In this document: piece after piece, positions 34,082 to 42,562 of the stretch
Numbering within the stretch: position 1 is the first letter of the stretch
Layout: each line of letters opens with the position of its first letter
Assembly: GCF_947495145.1 (NCBI RefSeq)
Contig: NZ_CANLXP010000008.1
Span: forward strand, 1-64,000
From: an uncultured Arthrobacter sp.
GTDB taxonomy: Bacteria > Actinomycetota > Actinomycetes > Actinomycetales > Micrococcaceae
Length of the DNA: 64,000 nucleotides
Direction: 5' to 3'
Program-made: the position numbers and the translations under genes
Notes under the pieces: generated by a model
What the model was told of the DNA's origin: nothing
What the model saw: the letters and a program-made list of their open reading frames with translations, nothing else
Databases searched by the model: none

Positions 34082-36136
34082 TTAGCGGAGGAAGGCGGCG
34101 GCTACGCCGGCGTCGACGGGCACGTGCAGGCCGGTGGTGTGGGACAGTTCGGCGGAGGTGAGGACGACGGCGGCGTTGGCCACGTTCTCGGGGAGCACTT
34201 CGCGCTTGAGGAGGGTCCGCTGCGCGTAGTACTCGCCGAGCTTTTCCTCGTCGACACCGTAGACCGCGGCGCGCTTGGCTCCCCAGCCGCCGGCGAAGAT
34301 GCCGGAGCCGCGGACCACGCCGTCGGGGTTGATGCCGTTGACGCGGACGCCGTGCTCGCCGAGTTCAGCGGCCAGCAGGCGCACCTGGTGGGCCTGATCG
34401 GCCTTGGTAGCGGAGTACGCGATGTTGTTCGGGCCGGCGAAGACGGAGTTCTTCGAGGAAATGTAGATGATGTCCCCGCCCATCTCCTGGTCGATGAGGA
34501 CCTTCGCGGCGGCCTTGGAAACCAGGAACGAGCCCTTGGCCATGACGTTGTGCTGCAGGTCCCAATCCTTCTCAGTGGTTTCCAGCAGCGGCTTGGAGAT
34601 GGACAGGCCGGCGTTGTTGACCACGAGGTCCAGCCCGCCGAAGGCCAGGACGGCGGCGTTGATTGCTTCCTGGACCTGCTCGGGGCTGGTGACGTCGGCC
34701 TGGATGCCGATGGCGATGTCGGGGCCGCCGAGTTCCTCGGCGACCTTCTCGGCGTTCTCGAGGTTCAGATCGGCGATGACCACGCACGCACCCTCCGCTG
34801 CGAGGCGGGTGGCGATGGCCTTGCCGATACCGGAGGCGGCACCGGTTACCAGCGCGATGCGGGTGGCGTGCGACTTCGGCTTGGGCATCCGCGCGAGCTT
34901 GGCCTCTTCCAGCGCCCAGTACTCGATGCGGAACTTCTCCGACTCATCGATCGGGGCGTAGGTGGAGATCGCCTCCGCACCGCGCATTACGTTGATCGCG
35001 TTGATGTAGAACTCACCGGCGACGCGGGCGGTCTGCTTGTTGGCACCGTAGGAGAACATTCCGACGCCGGGAACCAGCACGATGGCCGGGTCCGCTCCGC
35101 GCATCGCCGGGGAATCCGCGTCGGCGTGGCGCTCGTAGTAGCCGCGGTAGTCCTCGCGGTATTCCTTATGCAGTTCCTTCAGGCGGGCGATGGAGTCCTC
35201 GATGGAGGCGTCGGCGGGCAGGTCCAGCACCAGGGGCTTGACCTTGGTGCGCAGGAAATGATCCGGGCAGGAGGTTCCCAAAGCCGCCAGGCGCGGGTGT
35301 TCAGCTGCGCTCAAAAAGTCCAGGACGACGTCGTCGTCGGTGAAGTGACCGACCTGCGCGCGGTCGGTGGAGGCCAGGCCGCGGATCGCCGGGGCGAGAG
35401 CGGCGGCCTTGGCGCGGCGCTCCTCCGCCGAGAGTGCGGCGTAGCCGTCGAGGGGCTCACCGAAGGGGTTGGGGGCACCGTTCTCGGCAAGGTAACGCTC
35501 GGCGGTTTCGATGATCCACAGCGAGTTGTTCTCGGCCTCGTCGGAGGTTTCACCCCACGCGGTGATGCCGTGTCCGCCGAGGATGGTGCCCACGGCCTGC
35601 GGGTTTTCTGCCTTGATGGCGGCGATGTCCAGGCCGAGCTGGAAGCCGGGGCGGCGCCAGGGCACCCACACCACTTTGTCGCCGAAGATCTTCTCGGTGA
35701 GTGCTTCGCCGTCCACCGCTGTGGCGATCGCGATGCCGGAGTCGGGGTGGAGGTGGTCAACGTGTGCGGCGTCGACGAGGCCGTGCATGGCGGTGTCGAT
35801 CGAGGGGGCAGCACCGCCCTTGCCGTGCAGCGTGTAATCGAACGCGGCGACCATCTCGTCCTCGCGGTCGAGGCCGGGGTAGACGTTGGTCAGTGCACGG
35901 AGCCGGTCCAGGCGCAGCACGGCCAGGCCCTGCTCCTTGAGGGTGCCGAGGTCACCGCCGGAGCCCTTCACCCAGAGCAGCTCGACATTCTCGCCGGTGA
36001 CCGGGTCGGTGTCACTGCCCTTGGCGGACGTGTTGCCGCCGGCGTAGTTCGTGTTGCGCTTGTCCGCACCGAGCCGGTTCGACCGCTCAATGAGAGCCTG
36101 GACTGTGCTGTTTACGTTGCTCACTGCGTTCTCCAT
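34082..36136 (-). CDS. rhaEW: bifunctional rhamnulose-1-phosphate aldolase / lactaldehyde dehydrogenase
   Basis: 684 residues from ATG 36136, two bases after the rhaI stop (a second ATG at 36151 overlaps rhaI). Residues about 1-400 are a class II aldolase (NTNYAGGNTSAKG, Zn ligands in DAAHVDHLHPDSG). Residues about 425-684 are a short-chain dehydrogenase (VTGAASGIGKAIATRL, catalytic YSATKAD). The fusion, known from Bacillus and actinobacteria, cleaves L-rhamnulose 1-phosphate to DHAP and L-lactaldehyde and oxidises the aldehyde to L-lactate. Encoded between rhaI and rhaB. Confidence 0.95.
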   Translation of the reverse strand: MENAVSNVNSTVQALIERSNRLGADKRNTNYAGGNTSAKGSDTDPVTGENVELLWVKGSGGDLGTLKEQGLAVLRLDRLRALTNVYPGLDREDEMVAAFDYTLHGKGGAAPSIDTAMHGLVDAAHVDHLHPDSGIAIATAVDGEALTEKIFGDKVVWVPWRRPGFQLGLDIAAIKAENPQAVGTILGGHGITAWGETSDEAENNSLWIIETAERYLAENGAPNPFGEPLDGYAALSAEERRAKAAALAPAIRGLASTDRAQVGHFTDDDVVLDFLSAAEHPRLAALGTSCPDHFLRTKVKPLVLDLPADASIEDSIARLKELHKEYREDYRGYYERHADADSPAMRGADPAIVLVPGVGMFSYGANKQTARVAGEFYINAINVMRGAEAISTYAPIDESEKFRIEYWALEEAKLARMPKPKSHATRIALVTGAASGIGKAIATRLAAEGACVVIADLNLENAEKVAEELGGPDIAIGIQADVTSPEQVQEAINAAVLAFGGLDLVVNNAGLSISKPLLETTEKDWDLQHNVMAKGSFLVSKAAAKVLIDQEMGGDIIYISSKNSVFAGPNNIAYSATKADQAHQVRLLAAELGEHGVRVNGINPDGVVRGSGIFAGGWGAKRAAVYGVDEEKLGEYYAQRTLLKREVLPENVANAAVVLTSAELSHTTGLHVPVDAGVAAAFLR

Positions 36137-36138
36137 GA

Positions 36139-37305
36139 TTATGCGCCCCATCCTGCCTGCTGCCCGCCCTCGCGGTCCGTATTGATCTTCTCCTGGTAGC
36201 CGCTGGCCGCGTAGGCAGCCATGGGGTCCGCGGGGAGTCCGCGGGATTCACGCCACTGTGCAAGTGCCGGACGGACGTCGGTGTAGAAGGCGTCCATGAA
36301 GAGCGCGTGCGCGCCGAGGACGTCGCCTGCTTCCTGGGCCTTGGTCAGAGCGTTCCGGTCAACGAGCAGCGCGCGGGCGGTCATCTCCTGCACGTTGAGG
36401 ACCGAGCGGATCTGGCCGGGGATCTTCTCTTCGAGGTTGTGGCACTGGTCCAGCATGAGGGCAACGTTGCTGGCCGGGTCGAGTGCGCCGCCGCGGGCCA
36501 CCTCGTACATGATGCGAAATAGCTGGAATGGATCTGCCGCCCCGACGATCAGGTCATCATCGGCGTAGAAGCGCGAGTTGAAGTCGAACGACCCGAGCTT
36601 GCCCAGGCGGATAAGCTGCGCCACGATGAACTCGATGTTGGTGCCGGGGGCATGGTGGCCGGTGTCCAGGCAGACCAGCGCCTTCTCACCGAGTGCCAGT
36701 GTGTGGGCGTAGGAGGTACCCCAGTCAGGAACGTCCGTGTGGTAGAAAGCCGGCTCGAAGAACTTGTACTCCAGCACCATGCGCTGATCATCACCCAGGC
36801 GCTCGTAGACCTTCTGCAGTGAGTCATGCAGCCAGTCCTGGCGTGAGCGCATGTCGCCCTGGCCGGGGTAGTTGGTGCCGTCAGCCAACCAGATCTTCAG
36901 GTCCTGGGAGCCGGTGACGTTCATGACGTCAATACACTCGAACATGTGATCCAGCGCCTTGTTCCGCACAGCGGCATCGCTGTGGGTGAGGGACCCGAAC
37001 TTGTAGATGTCGTCCTGGAAGGTGTTGCTGTTGATCGTTCCCAGCCTGACGCCGAGGCCCTGCGCGTACTCGGACAGCTCGCCGTAGTTCTCGACCTTGT
37101 CCCAGGGAATGTGCAATGCCACCGACGGCGCCAGGCCGGTCAGTTCATTGACCTTCGCGGCATCCGCGATCTTCTCCTGCACAGTGCGCGGAGTGCCCGG
37201 AGTCTGGAACACCTTGAAACGGGTTCCGGAATTGCCGTAGGCCCAGGACGGCACCTCAATAGCGAGGTTCTCCAGGGATGGCGTAATGCGGCTCAGGTCA
37301 ACCAT
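36139..37305 (-). CDS. rhaI: L-rhamnose isomerase
   Basis: 388 residues from ATG 37305 (MVDLSRITPSLENLA), with GGAGAG upstream; the open frame to 37443 crosses the operator and was not used. It is the Pseudomonas stutzeri-type L-rhamnose isomerase (xylose-isomerase-like TIM barrel), not the E. coli RhaA type. Metal-site segments are LEYKFFEPAFYHTD, VCLDTGHHAPGTNIEF and FDFNSRFYADDDL. It converts L-rhamnose to L-rhamnulose, and is the first gene of the leftward operon, behind the TGAATCGATTCA operator. Confidence 0.95.
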   Translation of the reverse strand: MVDLSRITPSLENLAIEVPSWAYGNSGTRFKVFQTPGTPRTVQEKIADAAKVNELTGLAPSVALHIPWDKVENYGELSEYAQGLGVRLGTINSNTFQDDIYKFGSLTHSDAAVRNKALDHMFECIDVMNVTGSQDLKIWLADGTNYPGQGDMRSRQDWLHDSLQKVYERLGDDQRMVLEYKFFEPAFYHTDVPDWGTSYAHTLALGEKALVCLDTGHHAPGTNIEFIVAQLIRLGKLGSFDFNSRFYADDDLIVGAADPFQLFRIMYEVARGGALDPASNVALMLDQCHNLEEKIPGQIRSVLNVQEMTARALLVDRNALTKAQEAGDVLGAHALFMDAFYTDVRPALAQWRESRGLPADPMAAYAASGYQEKINTDREGGQQAGWGA

Positions 37306-37411
37306 TACTTCTCTCCATCTACCGCAACTGGCCCCAAAGCCGGCGCGCGTCGTCGTTGTTTTGCACCGACTCTTGCCGCGGCCCCGAAGGGTGGTGGCGG
37401 AGAGCCAGACA

Positions 37412-37436
37412 TGAATCGCAAAGTTGAATCGATTCA
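37412..37436. promoter_or_regulatory. operator of the rhamnose LacI regulator, divergent promoter region
   Basis: Perfect palindrome TGAATCGATTCA (37425-37436), with an extra half site TGAATCG at 37412-37418, 13 bases away in the same orientation. It lies between rhaI and the divergent LacI gene. Near-identical sites are at 39943 and 47475. Confidence 0.8.
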
Positions 37437-37558
37437 TTAGCACGTTTCAAAGGTATCCTTGGCGGATAAGTGGTGTCAAGCACTTTCAGGAAGACCGCAC
37501 ATTTACGGACACCCCTTGCCCAGAGCCCACCACTTCCATGAAACGAGGGTCCTCCCGG

Positions 37559-38557
37559 ATGGTCAGTATCAAGGACGTTGCCGACCAAGCGCAGGTTGCC
37601 GTCGGCACGGTGTCCAATGTGCTCAACAATCCCGATCGCGTGGCCGAAAAGACCCGCGAGCGGGTACTCAGCGTGATCTCGGAGCTCGGTTTCGTGCGCA
37701 ACGACGCTGCCCGCCAGCTGCGCGCCGGGCTCAGCCGCACCATCGGCCTGATCGTCCTCGACGTGAGCAACCCTTTCTTCTCCTCGCTGGCGCGCGCCGC
37801 CGAAGACCGGGCAGCGGAGTCGGACAGCACGGTGCTGTTGGGGGATAGCGGACACGACGCCGACCGTGAAAGCCGCTACCTCGACGTGTTCGAGCAGCAG
37901 CGGGTTAAAGGCGTCCTGATCTCTCCTGTCGGCAACGTCGATGCCAAACTCGAGCAGCTGCGTGCGCATGGCGTGCCGGTTGTTCTTGTGGACCGCGTAG
38001 ATCCGCAGCGCCGCGTGAGCTCCGTGTCCGTGGACGATGTTGCGGGCGGTTACATGGCTGTGAAGCACATGCTCTCGCGTGGACGGCGCCGGATCGCGTT
38101 CGTGGGCGCATCCACCGACATCCAGCAGGTCGCGGATCGTCTGGCCGGAGCCCGGCAGGCTGTGGCGGAGTACCCGGATGCGCAGCTTGAGGTAGTCGAG
38201 TCAGCCGCAATGACGGTCCTTGCGGGGCGGGCTGCCGGGGAACTGCTCGCCGAACGCGGCCGGCAAGGGCTGCCGGACGGTATCTTTTGCGCCAATGACC
38301 TGCTGGCCATCGGCGTTATGCAGGCAGTGCTGCTCATCCGCGGCTTGCGCATCCCGGAGGATCTCGCGCTGATCGGTTATGACGACATCGACTTCGCTCA
38401 GTCCGCCGTCGTCCCGCTGTCCACAGTGCGGCGGCCAACTGAGCTGATGGGGCGAACCGCCGTCGAACTCCTGCTTGAGGCAATTGACCGGACAGCCCCG
38501 GAGAGCCGCCAGGTCATCTTCCAGCCGGAGCTGGTCAGCCGGGGGAGCACGCTCTAG
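37559..38557 (+). CDS. LacI-family regulator of rhamnose genes
   Basis: 332 residues from ATG 37559 (GAGGG upstream); ATG 37538 would add seven. Helix-turn-helix SIKDVADQAQVAVGTVSNVL, hinge NDAARQLRAGLSRTIGLIVLD (in parts), effector domain with GIFCANDLLAIGVMQAVL and LIGYDDIDFAQSA. Divergent from rhaI with the TGAATCGATTCA operator between them. It probably represses the rha genes until rhamnose or a product binds. The same sequence near rhaM and near the 47.6 kb transporter suggests a three-promoter regulon. Confidence 0.9.
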   Translation: MVSIKDVADQAQVAVGTVSNVLNNPDRVAEKTRERVLSVISELGFVRNDAARQLRAGLSRTIGLIVLDVSNPFFSSLARAAEDRAAESDSTVLLGDSGHDADRESRYLDVFEQQRVKGVLISPVGNVDAKLEQLRAHGVPVVLVDRVDPQRRVSSVSVDDVAGGYMAVKHMLSRGRRRIAFVGASTDIQQVADRLAGARQAVAEYPDAQLEVVESAAMTVLAGRAAGELLAERGRQGLPDGIFCANDLLAIGVMQAVLLIRGLRIPEDLALIGYDDIDFAQSAVVPLSTVRRPTELMGRTAVELLLEAIDRTAPESRQVIFQPELVSRGSTL

Positions 38558-38590
38558 GTGCATTCCCGGCAGGGCTGCGTCAACGCCTGA

Positions 38591-39844
38591 CTATAGAACC
38601 GGCTCTCCGACCTCGTGCATCATCTGGTCGAAGCCGTCCGGGAAGGCGGCAGCGATACTCGCTGCTGCCGCCGGAACCACCCTGCACATAGGGCCCGGTT
38701 CTAGGATGCCAACATCTGCGAGATGTTGTAGCCGCTTCACAAGGTGTGGCCGGGCCATCGCCATGAAGATGTCCTCAGTTCCAGGCCCATCTTCATCCTG
38801 GAAAAAGGCCAGCGGGACAGGGTCAGGTGTCACGCCCTTTAGCAGAACGGCAATTTGGGAAGCCGAGATGAGCGGCTGGACTGGCGACCACATTTCCTCG
38901 CCCAGGACGCATACGCGGACGTATGCGGTGAGAAAGTTGCGGCGCGCCGTCACCTTTTGCTCGTCGGTCCCGAGGAACCAATTCTGTACGGCGTGGCCGG
39001 GCCGCACTGTGGCTGATCCCAAAGTCAAATAGCCGATCCCTGTGAGGGTCGCCCAGATCGCATTGAGGATCGGCACCTCATGCATTGACCTGACGGTAAT
39101 GCCACCACCGGTCTGGCGATGTTCCTCCAAGCCGGGGAGGGTATTCTCACGCTTCGTGTTCTGCAAACCCCGCGCCTTTACACCCACGCAGTGAGCAGCC
39201 GACTGGATGTCCTTGAGTCGGAGCGCGCCTGTGGACGTGGCTTCCTTTGATTCCCCGAGCCAGAGCAACAGTTGCTCCGTCCGCTGAATGATCGAGACCT
39301 GAGACAGCACGGCGAGCTCCTCGCCGGAAGAGAAGCGAGGAAGGTGCTTCTCCACTTCCTGCATTGATACTGCTGGAAGTTCGTCGTCAGATTCGACCCC
39401 GTCATCTGTGCTGGAGAGAAGCGCGTGAACCTCGTCGTAGTCCTCGGGTGTGCCGGTCCAGCGACCGGTCTCGCTGAGGAAGTCAGCGTAAAGGTGCATT
39501 CCCTCCAACAACACCTCTAGCAGCGGCTCCGGCATGCCGTATTCCTCTGCCAATTTGATTACCGCCCCGATTGACTCGGCTGAAAATGAGGTGGCGTAGC
39601 AAAATCCCGAAACCTCATGGATCATCGACAGTGCGTTGCGGACGATGCCGAGAACCGGCAGGGATTGCTCGGCTGGCGAACCGACAGTTTCCTCGAACCA
39701 GTGTGCAAAGGCGGGGGTAAGAGAATCGAGTTCTCTGTCAACCCTGACCAGATCAAGCGGCGTAGGCGGCTGGGTGGTTCTGTGCTTCTTCGATGCCTTT
39801 GAAGTCTTACGTGAACGGTTCGGTCCCTTGGGCTTCCTCGTCAC
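38591..39844 (-). CDS. hypothetical protein, orphan in the rhamnose locus
   Basis: 417 residues from GTG 39844 (GGGAGG, 6 bases upstream). The N-terminal 25 residues are Lys/Arg/Ser-rich (RKPKGPNRSRKTSKASKKHR), then a mostly helical body (SLPVLGIVRNALSMIHEVSGF, LIKLAEEYGMPEPLLEVLLEGM in parts) with no transmembrane segment and no motif I recognise. Composition is less GC-rich than the sugar genes. It sits in reverse between the LacI gene and rhaM, so it splits the rhamnose regulon and is probably a later insertion. A mobile or defence role cannot be excluded or shown. Confidence 0.65.
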   Translation of the reverse strand: MTRKPKGPNRSRKTSKASKKHRTTQPPTPLDLVRVDRELDSLTPAFAHWFEETVGSPAEQSLPVLGIVRNALSMIHEVSGFCYATSFSAESIGAVIKLAEEYGMPEPLLEVLLEGMHLYADFLSETGRWTGTPEDYDEVHALLSSTDDGVESDDELPAVSMQEVEKHLPRFSSGEELAVLSQVSIIQRTEQLLLWLGESKEATSTGALRLKDIQSAAHCVGVKARGLQNTKRENTLPGLEEHRQTGGGITVRSMHEVPILNAIWATLTGIGYLTLGSATVRPGHAVQNWFLGTDEQKVTARRNFLTAYVRVCVLGEEMWSPVQPLISASQIAVLLKGVTPDPVPLAFFQDEDGPGTEDIFMAMARPHLVKRLQHLADVGILEPGPMCRVVPAAAASIAAAFPDGFDQMMHEVGEPVL

Positions 39845-39942
39845 GTGGGGCCTCCCTGGATAATCGCGAATTGGTGATGGCTCGTGTCCCTCTAACTACC
39901 CTAGTTCTCTCCGCAGGATAAGTGGTCCAGTGGTAGCATTCA

Positions 39943-39954
39943 TGAAACGATTCA
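39943..39954 (+). promoter_or_regulatory. rhamnose-regulator operator upstream of rhaM
   Basis: TGAAACGATTCA differs by one base from the perfect TGAATCGATTCA at 37425. It lies 22 bases before the rhaM ATG. A possible -10 (TAGCAT, 39934-39939) is just upstream of it; no good -35 is seen. Confidence 0.7.
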
Positions 39955-39976
39955 GACCCGCTCGACGAGGAGAACC

Positions 39977-40318
39977 ATGGAACGCGTCTGCTTCCAGCTG
40001 CAGTTGAAGCCCGACCGCATCGACGAATACAAGGAGCGCCATGCGGCTGTCTGGCCGGACATGCTCCGAGCCCTCAAGGACACCGGTTGGAACAACTACT
40101 CGCTCTTCCTCCGACCGGATGGCCTCCTGATCGGGTACGTCGAGTCGGATGACCTTGCTGCAGCCCAACGCGCCATGGCCGAGACCGAGGTCAACGCCCG
40201 CTGGCAGGCCGAGATGGGAGAGTTCTTCGTGGAGCTCGACGGCCGGCCGGACGAGGGCTTCGTGCAGATCGAAGAGGTCTTTCACCTGGAGGATCAGCTC
40301 AAGGGCCACGCCGAATGA
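39977..40318 (+). CDS. rhaM: L-rhamnose mutarotase
   Basis: 113 residues, the normal length. Landmarks: ERVCFQLQLKPDRIDEYKERHAAVWPDM with the conserved His and Trp-Pro (in parts), NNYSLFL, LIGYVE, and ARWQAEMGEFF. It interconverts the alpha and beta anomers of L-rhamnose so that the isomerase receives its preferred form. ATG 39977 follows GAGGAGAA. Its stop overlaps the next start (ATGA). It is separated from the other rha genes by the orphan gene but linked to them by the operator. Confidence 0.95.
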   Translation: MERVCFQLQLKPDRIDEYKERHAAVWPDMLRALKDTGWNNYSLFLRPDGLLIGYVESDDLAAAQRAMAETEVNARWQAEMGEFFVELDGRPDEGFVQIEEVFHLEDQLKGHAE

Positions 40319-41403
40319 CGCGACCCCTCCGCGCCGCCATCCTCGGAACCGGCGCCGTGGCGCACCTGCATGCGGAGGCGCTGTCGAGGATCGATGGCGT
40401 CACCGCGGTCGCATCCGCTGACCCCAGCGAGGAACGGGTCCGCGACTTCAACGCCCGGCACGGCATCGCAGCCGGGTACGGCACGCTGGGGGAGCTGCTC
40501 GCGAAGGAGGCTGTCGACGTCGTGCATATCTGCACGCCGCCGGCAGGACACGCGGACCAGACCAAAGCAGCGTTCGACGCCGGTGCTCATGTCATTGCCG
40601 AGAAGCCGCCCGCGCTGTCCCTTGCTGAGGTGGATGCCATGCAGTCGGCGGCCGTTGCGGCGGACCGTCAGCTCGCAGTCGTCTTCCAGCAGCGCACCGG
40701 CACGGCCGCGACCCACATCCGGTACTTGCTGCGTTCCGGCGAGCTGGGACGACCACTGACCGCCGTCTGCCATACGCACTGGTACCGGGGCCCAGAGTAC
40801 TTTGACGTGCCCTGGCGCGGGACCTGGGAGACCGAGGGCGGCGGCACCACGCTGAGCCACGGGATCCACCAGATCGACCTGCTCTCCTACCTGCTCGGCG
40901 AGTGGAGCTCTGCCTCGGGCCAGCTGTTCCGGCTTGACCGGGACGTGGAGACGGAGGACACCTCGTGCGGCCTCGTCGTTTTCGAGGGAGGAACGGTTGC
41001 CTCGGTGTTCACCACGGTGCTGGCACCGCGGGAGTCGAGCCTGATCCGCATCGATACCGAACACGCCACCATCGAGCTCGAGCACCTTTACGGCCACAAC
41101 CACGCGAGCTGGAAGCTGACGCCGGCGCGGCATGTCAGCGCTGAGCGCGCGGAATCGTGGGCACTGCCGTCCTCCGAAGTGCCGAGTGGGCATGACGCGC
41201 TGCTGTCCGAGGTCTACGGATTGTTGCTGGCGGGAGCCGACGTGCCGCCGGTCGCCGCCGACCCGGCACGGGCCATCGAAATTGTTGCAGCGCTCTACGC
41301 GTCCGCCGAACGTGGCAGGCCGGTGACCCGCGGCGAACTTGCTGCCCCTGATTTCCGCGGCAGCATGCGAGCCCCGGTAACGGACCTGCGTCCCGGGCGG
41401 TGA
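40315..41403 (+). CDS. Gfo/Idh/MocA oxidoreductase (copy 2)
   Basis: 362 residues. Rossmann motif AILGTGAVAHLHAEAL, EKPPALSLAEVDA, then CHTHWYRGPEYFDVPWRGTW, SHGIHQIDLLSYLLG and EHLYGHNHASWKLTPARHV (each in parts). The CHT-WYR, WETEGGG, GIHQ-DLL, VETED and EHLYG blocks are shared with copy 1 at 31474-32607, so the two are paralogues. ATG overlaps the rhaM stop, and its own stop overlaps the next gene (GTGA), so the three are translationally coupled. It probably oxidises the sugar that the following beta-propeller glycosidase or its relatives release. Confidence 0.9.
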   Translation: MTRPLRAAILGTGAVAHLHAEALSRIDGVTAVASADPSEERVRDFNARHGIAAGYGTLGELLAKEAVDVVHICTPPAGHADQTKAAFDAGAHVIAEKPPALSLAEVDAMQSAAVAADRQLAVVFQQRTGTAATHIRYLLRSGELGRPLTAVCHTHWYRGPEYFDVPWRGTWETEGGGTTLSHGIHQIDLLSYLLGEWSSASGQLFRLDRDVETEDTSCGLVVFEGGTVASVFTTVLAPRESSLIRIDTEHATIELEHLYGHNHASWKLTPARHVSAERAESWALPSSEVPSGHDALLSEVYGLLLAGADVPPVAADPARAIEIVAALYASAERGRPVTRGELAAPDFRGSMRAPVTDLRPGR

Positions 41404-42329
41404 GCGCTCCGCTACTGTCGGACCCGCTCGGCGGACCGACTGATCCGATGGTCATCCGCAACGAGCAGACCGGACAGTGGTGGATGTTCTACACCCAGCG
41501 GCGCCCGGCAGATCCGGGCGCAGGCGTCGAGTGGGTTCACGGCAGCCGGATTGGCGTCGCAGTGTCCGACGACGGCGCCCGCTGGCTCTACCGCGGCGTG
41601 GTTGACGGTCTTGATCCGGAGGATGCTCCCGGTGGGAACACCCACTGGGCGCCCGAAGTGGTCTGGGACGGCAGTCGATACTCCATGTACCTCACGTGGA
41701 TCCGGGGTGTGCCCTCGAGGTGGGCCGGGCATGAGCGGCGCATCGCGCATCTGGTCAGCGATGACCTCGAGCGCTGGGAGCACCGCGGATTCCTTGAACT
41801 GAGCTCGGACTACGTGATCGACGCCGCCGTGGCACGCACGCCCGATGGTCTCCTTCGCCTCTGGTACAAGGACGAGGCGGACGGCTCCACCACCTGGGCT
41901 GGGGCCAGTGCCGACGGGCACAGCTGGACCGTCGAAGGGCAGGTCATCGGCGGTGCGCCCCACGAGGGTCCGAACGTCTTCGAGCTGGGCGGATTCTTGT
42001 GGATGATCGTGGACGAGTGGCGGGGCCAGCGCGTCTATCGGTCCGATGACGGTGTTTCCTGGTCAGCGCAGGGGTTGATCCTTGACGCGCCCGGAGCGCA
42101 TCCGGAGGATCGGCAGGTAGGCAGGCATGCCGACGTCGTCGTTCGCGGGATTGAAGCCGTCGCCTTTTACTTCACGCACCCCGGATGGGACGGAAGCAAC
42201 GACGTCGAAGGGCAGGCCGGCGCGCTGCGTCGGTCGGAGGTGCATCGGGCGAGGCTGTGGGTTGAGGCCGGCGTGCTGCGCTGCGACCGGGACGTGCCGC
42301 TCGACGAGCCGCTTACGGCCGGGTCGTAG
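41400..42329 (+). CDS. glycosidase-like five-bladed beta-propeller protein (GH43-like)
   Basis: 309 residues from GTG 41400, no signal peptide. Repeated Trp-rich blades: GGPTDPMVIRNEQTGQWWMFYT (Asp near the start of blade 1), NTHWAPEVVWDGSRYSMYLTW, VIDAAVARTPDGLLRLWYKDE, GPNVFELGGFLWMIVDEWRG and DRQVGRHADVVV (parts of each). This is the GH43/GH117-type propeller with acidic residues at the family positions. The exact family and substrate are uncertain. Coupled to the second Gfo/Idh/MocA gene by a 4-base overlap. I infer cytoplasmic cleavage of a rhamnose-linked oligosaccharide. Confidence 0.75.
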   Translation: MSAPLLSDPLGGPTDPMVIRNEQTGQWWMFYTQRRPADPGAGVEWVHGSRIGVAVSDDGARWLYRGVVDGLDPEDAPGGNTHWAPEVVWDGSRYSMYLTWIRGVPSRWAGHERRIAHLVSDDLERWEHRGFLELSSDYVIDAAVARTPDGLLRLWYKDEADGSTTWAGASADGHSWTVEGQVIGGAPHEGPNVFELGGFLWMIVDEWRGQRVYRSDDGVSWSAQGLILDAPGAHPEDRQVGRHADVVVRGIEAVAFYFTHPGWDGSNDVEGQAGALRRSEVHRARLWVEAGVLRCDRDVPLDEPLTAGS

Positions 42330-42365
42330 CGCGCTACCGCTGCGCGTTCCCTTCCACCCCCGTTG

Positions 42366-42427
42366 CATCGAGTGGGCGCTGACGACGGCGTCGCACGCCG
42401 TTTGTGGTCATGCGCGCCCACTCGATG
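42366..42427. repeat. long inverted repeat (cruciform) between operons
   Basis: CATCGAGTGGGCGC (42366-42379) and GCGCCCACTCGATG (42414-42427) match over 14 bases without error. Inside is a second perfect hairpin, ACGGCGT-CGC-ACGCCGT (42385-42401). No T run follows. It may terminate the rhaM operon or be a structured element. Confidence 0.65.
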
Positions 42428-42500
42428 AGTGCGCGTCCGCGCTCACCCGACCGCCTCGCTGATGCCTTCAAACCCGAATCACATCAACCTTGGAAAAACC

Positions 42501-42545
42501 TTGACCGGTCGCGAACCTTCGCCTAGCGTTGAGAAAGCGTTTTCC
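42501..42545 (+). promoter_or_regulatory. promoter and operator of the PL11 lyase
   Basis: TTGACC (42501-42506) and TAGCGT (42524-42529) with a 17-base spacer. Palindrome-like AGAAAGCGTTTTCC (42532-42545) covers the expected start of transcription, a place where a LacI-type protein would block initiation. A close relative, GGAGAGCGCTTTCC, is at 47500. Confidence 0.7.
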
Positions 42546-42562
42546 GTTGAAAGGATTCAAAG

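Noticed and set aside
34124-36199. 691-residue open frame antisense to the rhamnulose-phosphate aldolase/dehydrogenase
   Set aside because: Low-complexity Gly/Val/Asp translation with no family resemblance; it mirrors the codon bias of the real gene on the other strand.
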